64,000 nucleotides of DNA from CAKZLS01 sp963786305 (lineage in GTDB: Bacteria; Pseudomonadota; Alphaproteobacteria; Rhodospirillales; Defluviicoccaceae). Shown here piece after piece: positions 1 through 8,480 of this stretch. The DNA lies in contig CAWAYL010000014.1 of NCBI GenBank assembly GCA_963786305.1, positions 434,001-498,000 of the forward strand, written 5' to 3'. A program made the translations under genes and the position numbers. The first letter of the stretch is position 1. Each line of letters begins with the position of its first letter. The notes below the pieces were generated by a model. The model ran no database searches and had not been told where the DNA came from. It saw only the letters and a list, made by a program, of their open reading frames with translations.

Positions 1-564
1 TCGGCGAACAACGCGCGGGTCTCGGCCGGGCGCAGGAACAGGCCCTTGTAGCGGTCCGGGATAGACGCCCTCGCTCAGCGCCCGCACCCGCCCGGCCAGG
101 TTGATCGCGGCGTGGGCCTGAACCTTGGCGACGCCCGGGTGCGCCGGATCGGTGGTGCGATAGACATGCGCGCACTCGAAATCGGGGTCGGCCGCGTAGG
201 TATCGGTAACCTCCATCAGGCCCATGATCTCGCCCGTCTCGGCGTCGACAAGCGCCACCTCTTCGTCAGGCTGCATGGCTTTGGCGAGGTCGCGATCGCA
301 CGAAAGGGTGATCGGGATCGGCCAGAAGGTGCCGTCGGCGAGCCGCATGCCGTCGCAGGCGCCGCGCCAGTCATCATGCCCCATGAAGCCGTCGAGCGGC
401 GTATAGGCGCCCATCGCCAGCATGATCAGATCCGAGGTCTCGCGGCTGGTCATGGGTACCTGGGTGAGGGTGCCGGCGCGCTTGCGCTCCTCGGCCCGCT
501 CGGCTTCGGGGATCAGCAGCGGCTTGAGTTGCCCGCCGCCGTGAGGTTCCACCAAGCTGGTCAT
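1..564 (-). CDS. sat: Sulfate adenylyltransferase (ATP sulfurylase), 5' part, runs off the window
   Basis: Last gene of the apr-qmo operon. In sulfur oxidisers Sat works in reverse, making ATP and sulfate from adenylylsulfate (APS) and pyrophosphate in the cytoplasm. The visible N-terminal part of about 185 residues starts MTSLVEPHGGG, 6 bp after qmoC, and has the typical Sat segments SRETSDLIMLAMGAYTPL and GFMGHDDW, then SEGVYP. Just after SEGVYP the frame is lost: from about position 58-60 (a run of three G) the expected DRYKGLFLRPAETRALF continues in another frame, so one extra base is present. The rest of the gene lies beyond position 1. Family call from recalled sequence similarity; firm. 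Confidence 0.9.
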   Translation of the reverse strand, partial: MTSLVEPHGGGQLKPLLIPEAERAEERKRAGTLTQVPMTSRETSDLIMLAMGAYTPLDGFMGHDDWRGACDGMRLADGTFWPIPITLSCDRDLAKAMQPDEEVALVDAETGEIMGLMEVTDTYAADPDFECAHVYRTTDPAHPGVAKVQAHAAINLAGRVRALSEGVYPGPLQGPVPAPGRDPRVVRR

Positions 565-570
565 CGCCTG

Positions 571-1749
571 CTATCCGGCCGGCCGGTTGCGGGCCTGGCG
601 GTAGCGCGCGAGCAGCATCGCCGTCGGCCGATAGTAGGCGTGCGCGAATTTCGAGAACGGCGAGTACGCGAGCAGGAAGAACACCAGGCACAGGTGGATG
701 AAATAGGTGGGATAGGCGACGCCCGGCAGCGCGCCGATGCGAAAGATCTGGCAGAGGAACCCGGTCACCGCCACCAACAAAAGCACGCTGACGAACAGCC
801 AGTCGTTGTAGGTGGTCTTGCCCGCCTTCTCCTGGTCGACCCAGCGCCGGATCATGAATATCGAGCACGCGACGATCACCGCCGCGCCGCTGACGTTGCC
901 GAGGATCTTCAGCGGATGGGTCTGCGACATGGGCGGGAAAAAGTCGAACCAGTAGATGCCGATGAACAGCCCGGTGGTGGTGATGAACAGGCCCGCGAAG
1001 CCGAAGAACACGGCGATGTGCGAATGCGGCAGGTGGGCTTTGTAGGTCGGGCGGTCGCCGACCCGCTCGCTGTTGCATTTGGTGAACTGGCGATGAAGCA
1101 AGATGTCGCGAACCACCGCCCAGATCGCTCCGATACTGGATGTCTTGGCGCCGTCGAGGCCGCCGATCTCGCGCACCGCGCCGCGCCAGTACCGCGTCAT
1201 GCCGACCCCGGCGGCGACGAAGGCGAAGATCACGGCCGCCACATAGATGACCTCCACGGAGAGGAAGGGGATGAAGGCGCGAAACAGGATGTCGCCTTCC
1301 GGCAGATCGGTGAGGGTCCCGTTGATCGCCAGCGCCACCAGCAAGAGCACGGCCGGAATGCCGAACAGCACCGGCAGGTAGCGCGGATCGTTCAGCCACT
1401 TGCCGAAGACGCGCGGCCAGGCGTGGAAGGCGACGCTGTATTCCCGGAGCGCCGCCATCACGTTGGCGGGTTTGGCCTCGCGCGGGCAATAGGTGGAGCA
1501 GAGCTGGCACTGATGGCACAGCCAGATGGCCGGGTCGTGCATCAGGCGATCCTTCAGGCCCCACTGCGTCCACACCATCTCCTTGCGGGGAAACGGATCG
1601 TCGTCGGTGGAGATCGGGCACGTCACCGAACACGTGCCGCACTGGTAGCAGTTGGTCAGATCGCCGGAATCGAGCCCGAGGACAGCGCGCTTGAAGTCGA
1701 GGTCCGGCTGCACGGCGATGGACGGGCTGGTGGTGCTCATGATGTTCAT
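571..1749 (-). CDS. qmoC: Quinone-interacting membrane-bound oxidoreductase subunit C
   Basis: Membrane subunit that exchanges electrons between the QmoAB flavoproteins and the quinone pool; in sulfur oxidisers this takes electrons from AprBA. The N-terminal soluble part has two [4Fe-4S] motifs, CYQCGTCSVTCP and CHQCQLCSTYCP. The C-terminal half has about six hydrophobic segments with histidines, as in NarI-type haem b domains. The start at MNIMSTTSP (392 aa) is preferred over an upstream in-frame start because it follows a GAAGGGGAAG ribosome site and lies 16 bp after the end of qmoB. It is followed 6 bp later by sat. Frame intact. Confidence 0.92.
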   Translation of the reverse strand: MNIMSTTSPSIAVQPDLDFKRAVLGLDSGDLTNCYQCGTCSVTCPISTDDDPFPRKEMVWTQWGLKDRLMHDPAIWLCHQCQLCSTYCPREAKPANVMAALREYSVAFHAWPRVFGKWLNDPRYLPVLFGIPAVLLLVALAINGTLTDLPEGDILFRAFIPFLSVEVIYVAAVIFAFVAAGVGMTRYWRGAVREIGGLDGAKTSSIGAIWAVVRDILLHRQFTKCNSERVGDRPTYKAHLPHSHIAVFFGFAGLFITTTGLFIGIYWFDFFPPMSQTHPLKILGNVSGAAVIVACSIFMIRRWVDQEKAGKTTYNDWLFVSVLLLVAVTGFLCQIFRIGALPGVAYPTYFIHLCLVFFLLAYSPFSKFAHAYYRPTAMLLARYRQARNRPAG

Positions 1750-1765
1750 GGTCTGCGCTTCCCCT

Positions 1766-3925
1766 TCAGTCGGGCGTGTAGCGGAGTGGATTGGTGCCAA
1801 GCGCTCGGGCCTTCTCGACCACCTCGTTCAACATGGCCGGGATTCGATCCGCCTCGGAAATTTGCACTTCCAGGAACTGCACGCGCTCGGGGTCCAGCGC
1901 CATCCGGTCCATGACCTCGCGGATGTTGTCCATCCGCGTCTGCAGAACCTCGCTGCCGTGGATGAAATGGCACTGGTAGTCTTCGCCCGACTTGCATCCC
2001 ATCAGCGCCACCGCGTCGTAGCCGGCGATCACCGCGTCGGAGACGACGGCCCGGTTGACCGAGCCGAGGCAGCGCACCGGAACGATACGCACCGAGCCGG
2101 GCAGGGTCGCGCGGTTGATGCCGGCCATGTCGATCGCCGGATAGGCGTCGTTCTCGCAGGCCAGCACCAGGATCCGCGGCGCCGCCCCATCGCCGTTCGC
2201 CGGGTCGCCTTCCGGCAGCGAGGCGGCGCGGACCATCGTCGACAGCATGTCCACCGAGTAGTCGGCGAACGAGATCACCTGGACCGGGCAGCCGCCCATG
2301 CAGGTGCCGCAACGCCGGCAGCGATTGGGGTTGACCCGGGGCGTGCGGGTCGCCTCGTCAATCTCGATCGCGCCAAACGGGCACTCCTCGGTGCAGCGCC
2401 AGCACTGGGTGCAGTGCCGGGTCAGAATCTGCGGGTAGCTGAGATCGCCGACCCTGGGATGCACCGCGGCCCCGGCCGACGACTGTTCGATGCACTGGAT
2501 GGCCTTGAGCGCGGCGGCCGATCCGTCGCGCGCGCTTTCCGCCAGGTCCATCGCCTTGCGCACGCAGCCCGCCGAATAGATGCCGGTGCGCCGGGTCTCG
2601 TAGGGGAAACAGATGTAGTTCGAATCGGCGTAGCCGAAACCGTTCACCGGCAGCCCCTCGCCCTGCAGGTAGGACAGATGGAGGCCTTCCACCTCGGGCG
2701 ACGCCGGCTCCATGCCGGTGCCGACGACCACCAGGTCGACGGCGACCCGGACGCGGCCGCCAAGCAGCGTGCTGTCGAGTTCGACGGAAATCCGCCCGTC
2801 GTCGGCCGTGCTCACCGAGCGTCCGGCGGCGCGGGTGAGGAAGATGCCGGGGTCGCGCTGGGCTGCCTTGTAGAAGTATTCGTTCTGGCCGGGCGCGTGC
2901 ATATACCGATAGGCCAGGTAGACCTGACGTTCGGGATCCTCGGTGCGCAGGTAGCGCGCCTGCTTGAGCGCGACGAGGCTTTCCACATTGCCCGAATACG
3001 GGATCTGGTCCGTGTCGGCGGCGTCGTCGACGTTGATGAACGCCACGGTCTTCACCGGGCCGCCGTCGGAGGGCCGGCGCACCCGGTCCTTGGCTACCAT
3101 CTCCTCGAGCTCGAGCGAGGTGACGACGTCGGGAACCTCTCCGTAGCCGTAGCGGTGCACCCGTTCCTTGCCGGCCGGTTTCCAGCCGGTGGCGAGCACG
3201 ATGGCGCCGGCGATGAACTCGAGGGGCGAGCCGGTTTGGGCCACCGTGACCTCGAAGCGGCCCGGCTGGCCGCTCACCCGCGTCACCCTGGAGCCGGCGT
3301 GGACGCGGATCCGGTCATTGTCCTTGACCTTGCGGATCAGTGCCTTGATGGGGATCTCCTCCGGCGCGTCGTAGGGCGGGCGCTTCGGATACTGGAGGTG
3401 GAGCCGCGCGGCGACGCCGCCCAGCCGCGACTCGCTTTCCACGAGGACCACATCGAACTCGGCGTCGGCGGCGTCCAGCGCCGCGTTCAGCCCCGCCATC
3501 CCGCCGCCCACCACCAGAACCCGGCGCTCGTTGGCCTCGGTGTAGGGGTCGGGCCGCGTCCGTTTCGCCGCCCGCGCGATGCCCATGCGCAGATGATCCT
3601 CGGCCATGGCCTGGCCTTCGGGATCGCCCGCGGGGTGGCACCAGACCACCTGCTCGCGAATGTTGACGCGCTCCACCGTGGCTTCGGGAAAGGCGAACAC
3701 ATCGGTGTTGACGCGCGGCGAGCAAGCGGCGATCACCACCGCGTCGACTTTTTCATTGGCCACGTCACCGCGGATCTGCTCCGCGTCTTCGAGACAGAAT
3801 GCCGCCGACGACCTGATGATCGACGCTTCGAACTCGCCCTTGGCGATTTCGCTCAGGCGGTCGGCGTTCACGCACTCGCCGATGCCGCAACCCGAACAGA
3901 CGTAGACACCGAGTTTTCTTGTCAT
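1766..3925 (-). CDS. qmoB: Quinone-interacting oxidoreductase subunit B (HdrA/MvhD-like)
   Basis: Cytoplasmic flavoprotein subunit (719 aa) of the Qmo complex that links APS reductase to quinones. It has an N-terminal cysteine cluster CSGCGIGEC, a Rossmann FAD motif VVGGGMAGLNAALDAADA around residue 140, two ferredoxin-type clusters (CTQCWRCTEECP and CRRCGTCMGGCP) around residues 520-560, and a C-terminal MvhD-like domain containing VRCLGS and MGCKSGEDYQCHF. The start MTRKLGVYVCSG is 5 bp upstream of the end of qmoA on the same strand and preceded by AGGGGATAAG, so translation is probably coupled. Longer open frames running into qmoA are shadows. Confidence 0.93.
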   Translation of the reverse strand: MTRKLGVYVCSGCGIGECVNADRLSEIAKGEFEASIIRSSAAFCLEDAEQIRGDVANEKVDAVVIAACSPRVNTDVFAFPEATVERVNIREQVVWCHPAGDPEGQAMAEDHLRMGIARAAKRTRPDPYTEANERRVLVVGGGMAGLNAALDAADAEFDVVLVESESRLGGVAARLHLQYPKRPPYDAPEEIPIKALIRKVKDNDRIRVHAGSRVTRVSGQPGRFEVTVAQTGSPLEFIAGAIVLATGWKPAGKERVHRYGYGEVPDVVTSLELEEMVAKDRVRRPSDGGPVKTVAFINVDDAADTDQIPYSGNVESLVALKQARYLRTEDPERQVYLAYRYMHAPGQNEYFYKAAQRDPGIFLTRAAGRSVSTADDGRISVELDSTLLGGRVRVAVDLVVVGTGMEPASPEVEGLHLSYLQGEGLPVNGFGYADSNYICFPYETRRTGIYSAGCVRKAMDLAESARDGSAAALKAIQCIEQSSAGAAVHPRVGDLSYPQILTRHCTQCWRCTEECPFGAIEIDEATRTPRVNPNRCRRCGTCMGGCPVQVISFADYSVDMLSTMVRAASLPEGDPANGDGAAPRILVLACENDAYPAIDMAGINRATLPGSVRIVPVRCLGSVNRAVVSDAVIAGYDAVALMGCKSGEDYQCHFIHGSEVLQTRMDNIREVMDRMALDPERVQFLEVQISEADRIPAMLNEVVEKARALGTNPLRYTPD

Positions 3926-3930
3926 CGGAC

Positions 3931-5208
3931 TTATCCCCTTGCCGCGTTCTGGATGGCCCCGATCGCCTTCATCGTCACCGCGGTCGCGTCCTGAACCGCG
4001 GTCGCCACGTCCACCGGGCCGCGGGCGCAGCCGGCGGCGAAAATGCCGGGAGCCGTATCGCCGGCGACCACGAAATGGTCGTCGTCGAAGGCGATATCGC
4101 CTTTCGGTTTGCCGTTGTCGAGCGCCGCCGCCATGCCCGTGGCCAGCACCACCATGTCCACCGCCACGCGGCGCTTGGCCATCGCCAGGGTGTCCTCGGC
4201 CTCGACGACGAGGTCGCCGCCGTCGTCGACGATCTTCGCCACCTTGCCCTTGATCAGGTTGACATTGCCCGACGCCTGGATCTTGCGCGAGAAGGCGTCG
4301 TAGCCGCCGGGCGTGCGGAGATCGATGTAGAAGATGCTGACCTCGGCGTCCGGGTAGCGTTCGATCACGTACGATGCCTGCTTGAGCGAAGCGAGGCAGC
4401 AGATCGCCGAGCAGTAGCCGAGGTGCAGCGCGTCGCGCGACCCGGCGCACTGAACGAAGGCGATGCGCTTGACCTCGCGGCCGTCCGAGGGCCGCACCAG
4501 GCGCCCGCCGGTCGGGCCGTTGGCGGCGGCGAGGCGCTCCATCATCATGTTGGTGACGATGTCTGGGTGACGTCCGAAACCGAGGTTGTCGATGCGCGTG
4601 GCGTCGTACGGCGTCCATCCGGTGGCCATAATGACGGCGCCGGCCTTGAGCTGGATCGAGCGGGCCTGCATGGCGAGGTCGATGGCGTCGTAGCGGCAGA
4701 CATCGACGCACTTGGCGCACGCCTCCAGCTTGCACGCCGCGTCGTCGATCGCGTACTTCATGGGAAACGCCATGGCGTGAGGCAGATAGATTGCCTTGGT
4801 CGTGCCCAGGCCCAGGTTGTACGCGTCCGGCCGGGTCTCCGGACACACCTCGACGCAGGCGTTGCAGGTGGTGCACCGGTCGTTGACATAGCGCGGATAC
4901 TGCATGACGGCGACGTCGAACTCGCCGGGCCGGCCGCTGACGCTGGTGACCTTGGCCATGGTCAAAAAGCGGATGCGGGGGTTCTTCTTGATCCGCTGGA
5001 AGTTGATCTCGAGCCCGCAGGTCGGCGAGCACAGCTTCGGGAAATACCGGTTGAGCTGCGCCACCCGGCCGCCGATGTAGGGGTTGCGCTCGATGATGGT
5101 GACGTCGTAGCCGGCCTCCGCCGCCTCCACGGCCGCCGAGATGCCGGCGATGCCGCCGCCGACGACGACGATGGATCGGTTGACCGAGCGATGCTGAGAT
5201 TTCGCCAT
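3931..5208 (-). CDS. qmoA: Quinone-interacting oxidoreductase subunit A (HdrA-like flavoprotein)
   Basis: FAD and Fe-S subunit (425 aa) of the Qmo complex in the cytoplasm. The N-terminus has the dinucleotide fold VVVGGGIAGISAAVEAAEAG and the segment YFPKLCSPTCGLE seen in HdrA/QmoA proteins. Ferredoxin-like cysteine clusters are CTTCNACVEVCP and ACAKCVDVCRYD. A long stretch of the second half (ATGWTPYD, FVQCAGSRD, YCSAICCLASLKQA) matches HdrA-type proteins. It lies 27 bp after aprA and overlaps the qmoB ribosome site. Length is close to the family norm and the frame is intact. Confidence 0.93.
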   Translation of the reverse strand: MAKSQHRSVNRSIVVVGGGIAGISAAVEAAEAGYDVTIIERNPYIGGRVAQLNRYFPKLCSPTCGLEINFQRIKKNPRIRFLTMAKVTSVSGRPGEFDVAVMQYPRYVNDRCTTCNACVEVCPETRPDAYNLGLGTTKAIYLPHAMAFPMKYAIDDAACKLEACAKCVDVCRYDAIDLAMQARSIQLKAGAVIMATGWTPYDATRIDNLGFGRHPDIVTNMMMERLAAANGPTGGRLVRPSDGREVKRIAFVQCAGSRDALHLGYCSAICCLASLKQASYVIERYPDAEVSIFYIDLRTPGGYDAFSRKIQASGNVNLIKGKVAKIVDDGGDLVVEAEDTLAMAKRRVAVDMVVLATGMAAALDNGKPKGDIAFDDDHFVVAGDTAPGIFAAGCARGPVDVATAVQDATAVTMKAIGAIQNAARG

Positions 5209-5235
5209 GGGTCCGTGCCTCCTTCCAACGCGCGC

Positions 5236-7104
5236 TCAGTCACATACCGGGATGTAGGGTTTCTTCGACATCTCCCACTGGCCGGTGGCCGGATCGCGCC
5301 GCGAGTTGACGAAGCACTTCCAGTTCTCGTCGTCGAGCTTCGGATGGTCGGCGTTGTAGTAGTACCCCGGCCACCGCGTTTCCTCGCGGAACTTGACGTG
5401 CTGGATGTGGCACTCGGCGGACATGGTGCGGTCCCAAAGCTCCCAGCACCGGAGCAGATCGTGAAGGTCGCGCGCCCCGAGGTTGCCGAGATCCTCCTTG
5501 AAGACATCCAGCAGCTCCATGCCGCGGTCCAGCAGCGGCCCGTTGGTCATGTAGTAGGCGCCGGGGCCGCCGACGTACTCGTCCATGAGCTTCTGCAGCC
5601 GGATCAACCCCATCTTGGGCAGCAGGTAGTTCGGGTTGAGATCCTCGCGGGTCGAGGAGCCGCGGTGTTTCTCGAAGTGCTCGACGGGATGCCACAGCCT
5701 CGCCATGAAATCCTCGATCTCGGCCTCGTCGACTTGCGGGGCGTCGGCCTGATCGACGCTGTACGCGACCGCCGACTTGCCGGCGAGGCGGCCCTCGGCG
5801 AACGAGCCCGACGAGAATTTGTGGCCGCTGGCGCCGACCCCGTCGCCGGCGGCGAACAGGCCGTTGACCGTGGTCATCCGGTTGTAGCCCCACTGGTATT
5901 CCTTGGGCGATACGTCCTCGGGCCCGCTGACCCAGGCGCCGCAGCCGGTGGCGTGCGAGCCCATCAGGTAGGGTTCCGTCAGGTAGACCTCCGACGGCGT
6001 CTCCGCCGGATCGATGTTGTGCGACGCCCAAAGCAGCGCCTGCGACATGGTCATGTCGAGGAAGTCTTCCCAGGCTTCGCTCTCGATCTGGCGGACCTTC
6101 TCCACCGTCTGGCCGGCGTACATCTTTTGCAGCGCCTCGTCGGTGCGCATGTAGTGCGGACCGCGCCCGGCCTTGATGTCCTGCAGCATCTGGTGGTTAC
6201 GGAGCGGCGTCGGCACCGGCATCATGCCGCCGTAGGGCAGCCAGTTCTGCAGCTCGTCGTCGCGGGTCTGGTCGTAACGCTCGCCGTAGGCGTTCTTGAT
6301 CACCGACTTGAACAGCAGAAACCACATGCCCACCGGGCCGTAGCCGTCCTTGAAGCGGGTCTGCACCAGGCGGTGCTCCATGGACGTCATCTCGGCGCCG
6401 GCGTTGATCATCAACTTGTAGACCGAACCGGTATTGAACACCGAATACCAGATCCGCCCCAGGCCCTCGCCGACCGCGTGCGGCCGCCAGACGTTGGTGG
6501 CGCCGCCACAGGCGCACACGACGGCGCGGGCCTTGAACACGTAGATCTTGGCGTCGCGGGTGGAGAAGCCGATGGCGCCGGCGATGCGATTGGGATCGCG
6601 CTTGTCTCTCAACAGATGGCAGATGAAGACGCGCTGATAGATGTTCTCCTCGCCGATGGCCGCCTTGGCCGCCTCGGCGACGATGGGCTTGTAGGACTCG
6701 CCGTGGATCATCACCTGCCAGCGGCCCTCGCGCACGTAGCGCCCTTCCGGCGTCTTGAAGAACGGCAGGCCCCATTCCTCGAACATATGGACGCTGGCGT
6801 CGACGTGCCGCGCGATGTCGTAGACCAGGTCCTCGCGCGAGATGCCCATGAGGTCGTTGCGGACGTAGCGGACGAAATCCTCGGGGGTGTTCTCGCCATG
6901 TTTCATGCCCATGTAGCAGTTGATCGCGGACAGCCCCATGGCGACGGCGCCGGAGCGCTCCATCGCCGCCTTGTCGACGACAATCGCCTTGAGGCCGTGC
7001 TGCTTGGCCCAGTACGCCGTCTCATAGGACGCGCCGCAGCCGGCCATGCCGCCGCCGATGACCAGAACGTCGCATTCCACCGTTTCAGTTTCCGGACGTT
7101 GCAT
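5236..7104 (-). CDS. aprA: Adenylylsulfate reductase, alpha subunit
   Basis: Catalytic FAD subunit (622 aa) of dissimilatory APS reductase; in this context it probably oxidises sulfite plus AMP to APS. The FAD-binding motif VIGGGMAGCGA is at residues 15-25. Other AprA-type segments are MGLSAINCYMGM, MIHGESYKPIVAEAAK, CACGGATNVWRPH, GAEMTSMEHR and FAAGDGVGASGHKFSSGSFA, the last holding the flavin-site glycines. Only 3 bp separate it from aprB. Length and frame are complete. The sequence alone does not fix the direction of the reaction; Qmo plus Sat occur in both oxidisers and sulfate reducers, and I infer oxidation from the alphaproteobacterial setting. Confidence 0.96.
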   Translation of the reverse strand: MQRPETETVECDVLVIGGGMAGCGASYETAYWAKQHGLKAIVVDKAAMERSGAVAMGLSAINCYMGMKHGENTPEDFVRYVRNDLMGISREDLVYDIARHVDASVHMFEEWGLPFFKTPEGRYVREGRWQVMIHGESYKPIVAEAAKAAIGEENIYQRVFICHLLRDKRDPNRIAGAIGFSTRDAKIYVFKARAVVCACGGATNVWRPHAVGEGLGRIWYSVFNTGSVYKLMINAGAEMTSMEHRLVQTRFKDGYGPVGMWFLLFKSVIKNAYGERYDQTRDDELQNWLPYGGMMPVPTPLRNHQMLQDIKAGRGPHYMRTDEALQKMYAGQTVEKVRQIESEAWEDFLDMTMSQALLWASHNIDPAETPSEVYLTEPYLMGSHATGCGAWVSGPEDVSPKEYQWGYNRMTTVNGLFAAGDGVGASGHKFSSGSFAEGRLAGKSAVAYSVDQADAPQVDEAEIEDFMARLWHPVEHFEKHRGSSTREDLNPNYLLPKMGLIRLQKLMDEYVGGPGAYYMTNGPLLDRGMELLDVFKEDLGNLGARDLHDLLRCWELWDRTMSAECHIQHVKFREETRWPGYYYNADHPKLDDENWKCFVNSRRDPATGQWEMSKKPYIPVCD

Positions 7105-7107
7105 GGT

Positions 7108-7593
7108 TCATGTCCTCCGTCGTGTTTGTTTCTTGGGGGGCTGGGTCGGGGCGGTCGGCGTGGGTAGTCGATCGACCCCGAGATAGATGTCCTCGCCGAA
7201 CAGCGTCGGAGCCTTGAGGTCGTTGGCGCGCGGGCGGTTTCTGTCGGGATGGGGCTCGATCTGTCCCCACGACGTGTTGCGGATGGGAAACTTGAACCGC
7301 TTGATGTTGCCGTTGCGGTAGCGCACCGTCCAGGTGATCGCGGCGGTCCCCCGCAAGGGCGTCAATCTGCCGCCCATCGGAAAGTAATCGGCGCCGCCGC
7401 GCATCTCGATGGCCGACTGCGGGCATGTCTTCACGCAGGAATAGCATTCCCAGCAGAGGTCGGGCTCGTGATTGTAGGACTTGCCGAGTTGCGGGTTGAG
7501 CTGCATCAGGTTCATCGGACAGATGTACATGCAGGCGGGACGCTCCAGCGCCTTGCAACCGTCGCACTTGTCCGGGTTCACGTATGTAGGAAT
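7108..7593 (-). CDS. aprB: Adenylylsulfate reductase, beta (ferredoxin) subunit
   Basis: Electron-transfer subunit (161 aa) that carries two [4Fe-4S] clusters for AprA. Cluster motifs are CDGCKALERPACMYICP and CWECYSCVKTCP; the C-terminal part FPMGGRLTPLRGT also fits AprB. Family members begin MPT(Y/F)V; here the same place reads I-P-T-Y-V with the codon ATT. A strong GGGGGAG lies 7 nt before this ATT, and there is no in-frame ATG nearby. The first in-frame GTG, five codons on, is too far from the ribosome site. I therefore place the start at the ATT, as a rare initiation codon or a base error for ATG. Confidence 0.9.
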   Translation of the reverse strand: MPTYVNPDKCDGCKALERPACMYICPMNLMQLNPQLGKSYNHEPDLCWECYSCVKTCPQSAIEMRGGADYFPMGGRLTPLRGTAAITWTVRYRNGNIKRFKFPIRNTSWGQIEPHPDRNRPRANDLKAPTLFGEDIYLGVDRLPTPTAPTQPPKKQTRRRT

Positions 7594-7606
7594 GGTCCGT
7601 CTCCCC

Positions 7607-7825
7607 CTAGAGGTTGAACGCCCGGGCGGGACTTCGCTCATTCGGCCGGGCCGCGTGCATTTCATTGCAGATCGGGTCATTGGAGGTCGGGTCGCCCGGG
7701 ATCCGGCTGCCGCCGCCGCCCGTCCGCTTGGCCCAATGCTCCAGGCCGCGGATAAAGCGGGGCGCCGGCGCGCTTTCAAGCCGATCACGTACAATCTCGG
7801 GCGGAGCAGGCTTGGGCTTCGACAT
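7607..7825 (-). CDS. Small hydrophilic protein at the head of the apr operon, function unknown
   Basis: A 72-aa protein starting MSKPKPAPPEIVRDR behind an excellent GGGAGGTGAG ribosome site; its stop is 13 bp before the aprB start, so it is the first gene of the operon. It is rich in proline, arginine and asparagine and has no cysteine pair, signal peptide or membrane segment. The only Cys is in PICNEMHAARPNE. I do not recognise a family. Codon use matches its neighbours. A role in assembling or regulating the APS reductase would be pure inference from position. Confidence 0.7.
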   Translation of the reverse strand: MSKPKPAPPEIVRDRLESAPAPRFIRGLEHWAKRTGGGGSRIPGDPTSNDPICNEMHAARPNERSPARAFNL

Positions 7826-8017
7826 CGATCGCTCACCTCCCGTGTGTCGGTGGGGCTGCGGCACGGTGTCGATGGCGGGCGAGCGGGCGAGCGGGCGTCC
7901 GAAAGGTCGCTTAGATGCCGTCGTCTCCCAACACATCGGCCGCGGATTCACCGGCAGCCCCTATCGCTTTTTTCGTCTTCCCTGCCCAGCGGGGGCGGGT
8001 GACCCATTTGCGACTGA

Positions 8018-8035
8018 TATTAGTAGATGCTGATA
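8018..8035. promoter_or_regulatory. Candidate operator TATTAG-N6-CTGATA before the apr operon
   Basis: An imperfect 18-bp palindrome, TATTAG-TAGATG-CTGATA, 193 bp upstream of the first gene of the apr operon. Similar palindromes with the same 6-bp spacer occur at 8413-8430 and 12103-12120. The 7826-8180 gap also holds an AT-rich stretch and the Fur-like elements listed separately. The binding protein is unknown. Confidence 0.5.
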
Positions 8036-8088
8036 CGTGCGGCAAGATTTTATTTCGGAAAAGTAAAGGTTAATTCTTTTTATTATTT

Positions 8089-8127
8089 GATAACGATTGT
8101 CATTGACTTAAACTGAGTGATAATCAC
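8089..8127. promoter_or_regulatory. Fur-like box plus a perfect short palindrome in the apr / 8181 divergent region
   Basis: GATAACGATTGTCATTGAC at 8089-8107 matches 14 of 19 positions of the classical Fur box. AGTGAT-A-ATCACT at 8115-8127 is a perfect 6+1+6 palindrome. Both lie in the AT-rich centre of the divergent region between the apr operon and the small gene at 8181. Iron-type regulation would suit Fe-S-rich products, but this is motif resemblance only. Confidence 0.35.
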
Positions 8128-8180
8128 TTTTAATATTAATGAGACCGTTGCCGTTGGCCCGAAAACATAAGGAAATCGTG

Positions 8181-8402
8181 ATGGATGAAACCGGCGAAGC
8201 CGAGGTGACCGACCTCGGCAAGATCGATGCCCCTTGGGGCAAGGAGATCCTCGTTCAGGCCCTCCATTTCCGCAGCGGCCTCACCCTCGCCCGGTTGCGC
8301 ATCCGCGAGGGCCGGCGGTTCACCATTCTGGACGTCGACCAGCCGACGGCGGCGTCGCTTGGCGGCCTGCTCGCGGAGGTGTTCGACGCGTCGCCATCGT
8401 GA
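8181..8402 (+). CDS. Small conserved protein, possibly DUF6967
   Basis: A 73-aa protein starting MDETGEAEVTDLGKIDAPWG after AAGGAAATC. It is mixed alpha/beta in appearance with the segment LRIREGRRFTILDVD; it has no membrane segment or cysteine. From memory it resembles a family of small proteins seen beside sulfur and respiratory genes in alphaproteobacteria (DUF6967); I could not verify this. An upstream ATG at 8139 would add 14 residues but lacks a good ribosome site. It diverges from the apr operon and precedes the stress protein gene by 78 bp. Confidence 0.65.
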   Translation: MDETGEAEVTDLGKIDAPWGKEILVQALHFRSGLTLARLRIREGRRFTILDVDQPTAASLGGLLAEVFDASPS

Positions 8403-8412
8403 TTGTCTATCC

Positions 8413-8430
8413 TATAAGGATATGCTAATA
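8413..8430. promoter_or_regulatory. Candidate operator TATAAG-N6-CTAATA before the universal stress protein gene
   Basis: TATAAG-GATATG-CTAATA lies 50 bp before the GTG start of the next gene. Read on the minus strand it is TATTAG-N6-CTTATA, so it matches the sites at 8018 and 12103 in half-sites and spacing. Confidence 0.45.
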
Positions 8431-8480
8431 CGTTTGGCGGAATGAACGCGCGGTGTGAATGTTTATGTCGGAGGTTGATC

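Noticed and set aside
112..7167. Very long plus-strand open frames (up to about 1080 codons) opposite the apr-qmo operon
   Set aside because: They are antisense shadows of GC-rich genes: composition is Arg/His/Gly/Asp-biased, no domain is recognisable, and the minus strand carries clear AprA and QmoA/B/C motifs.
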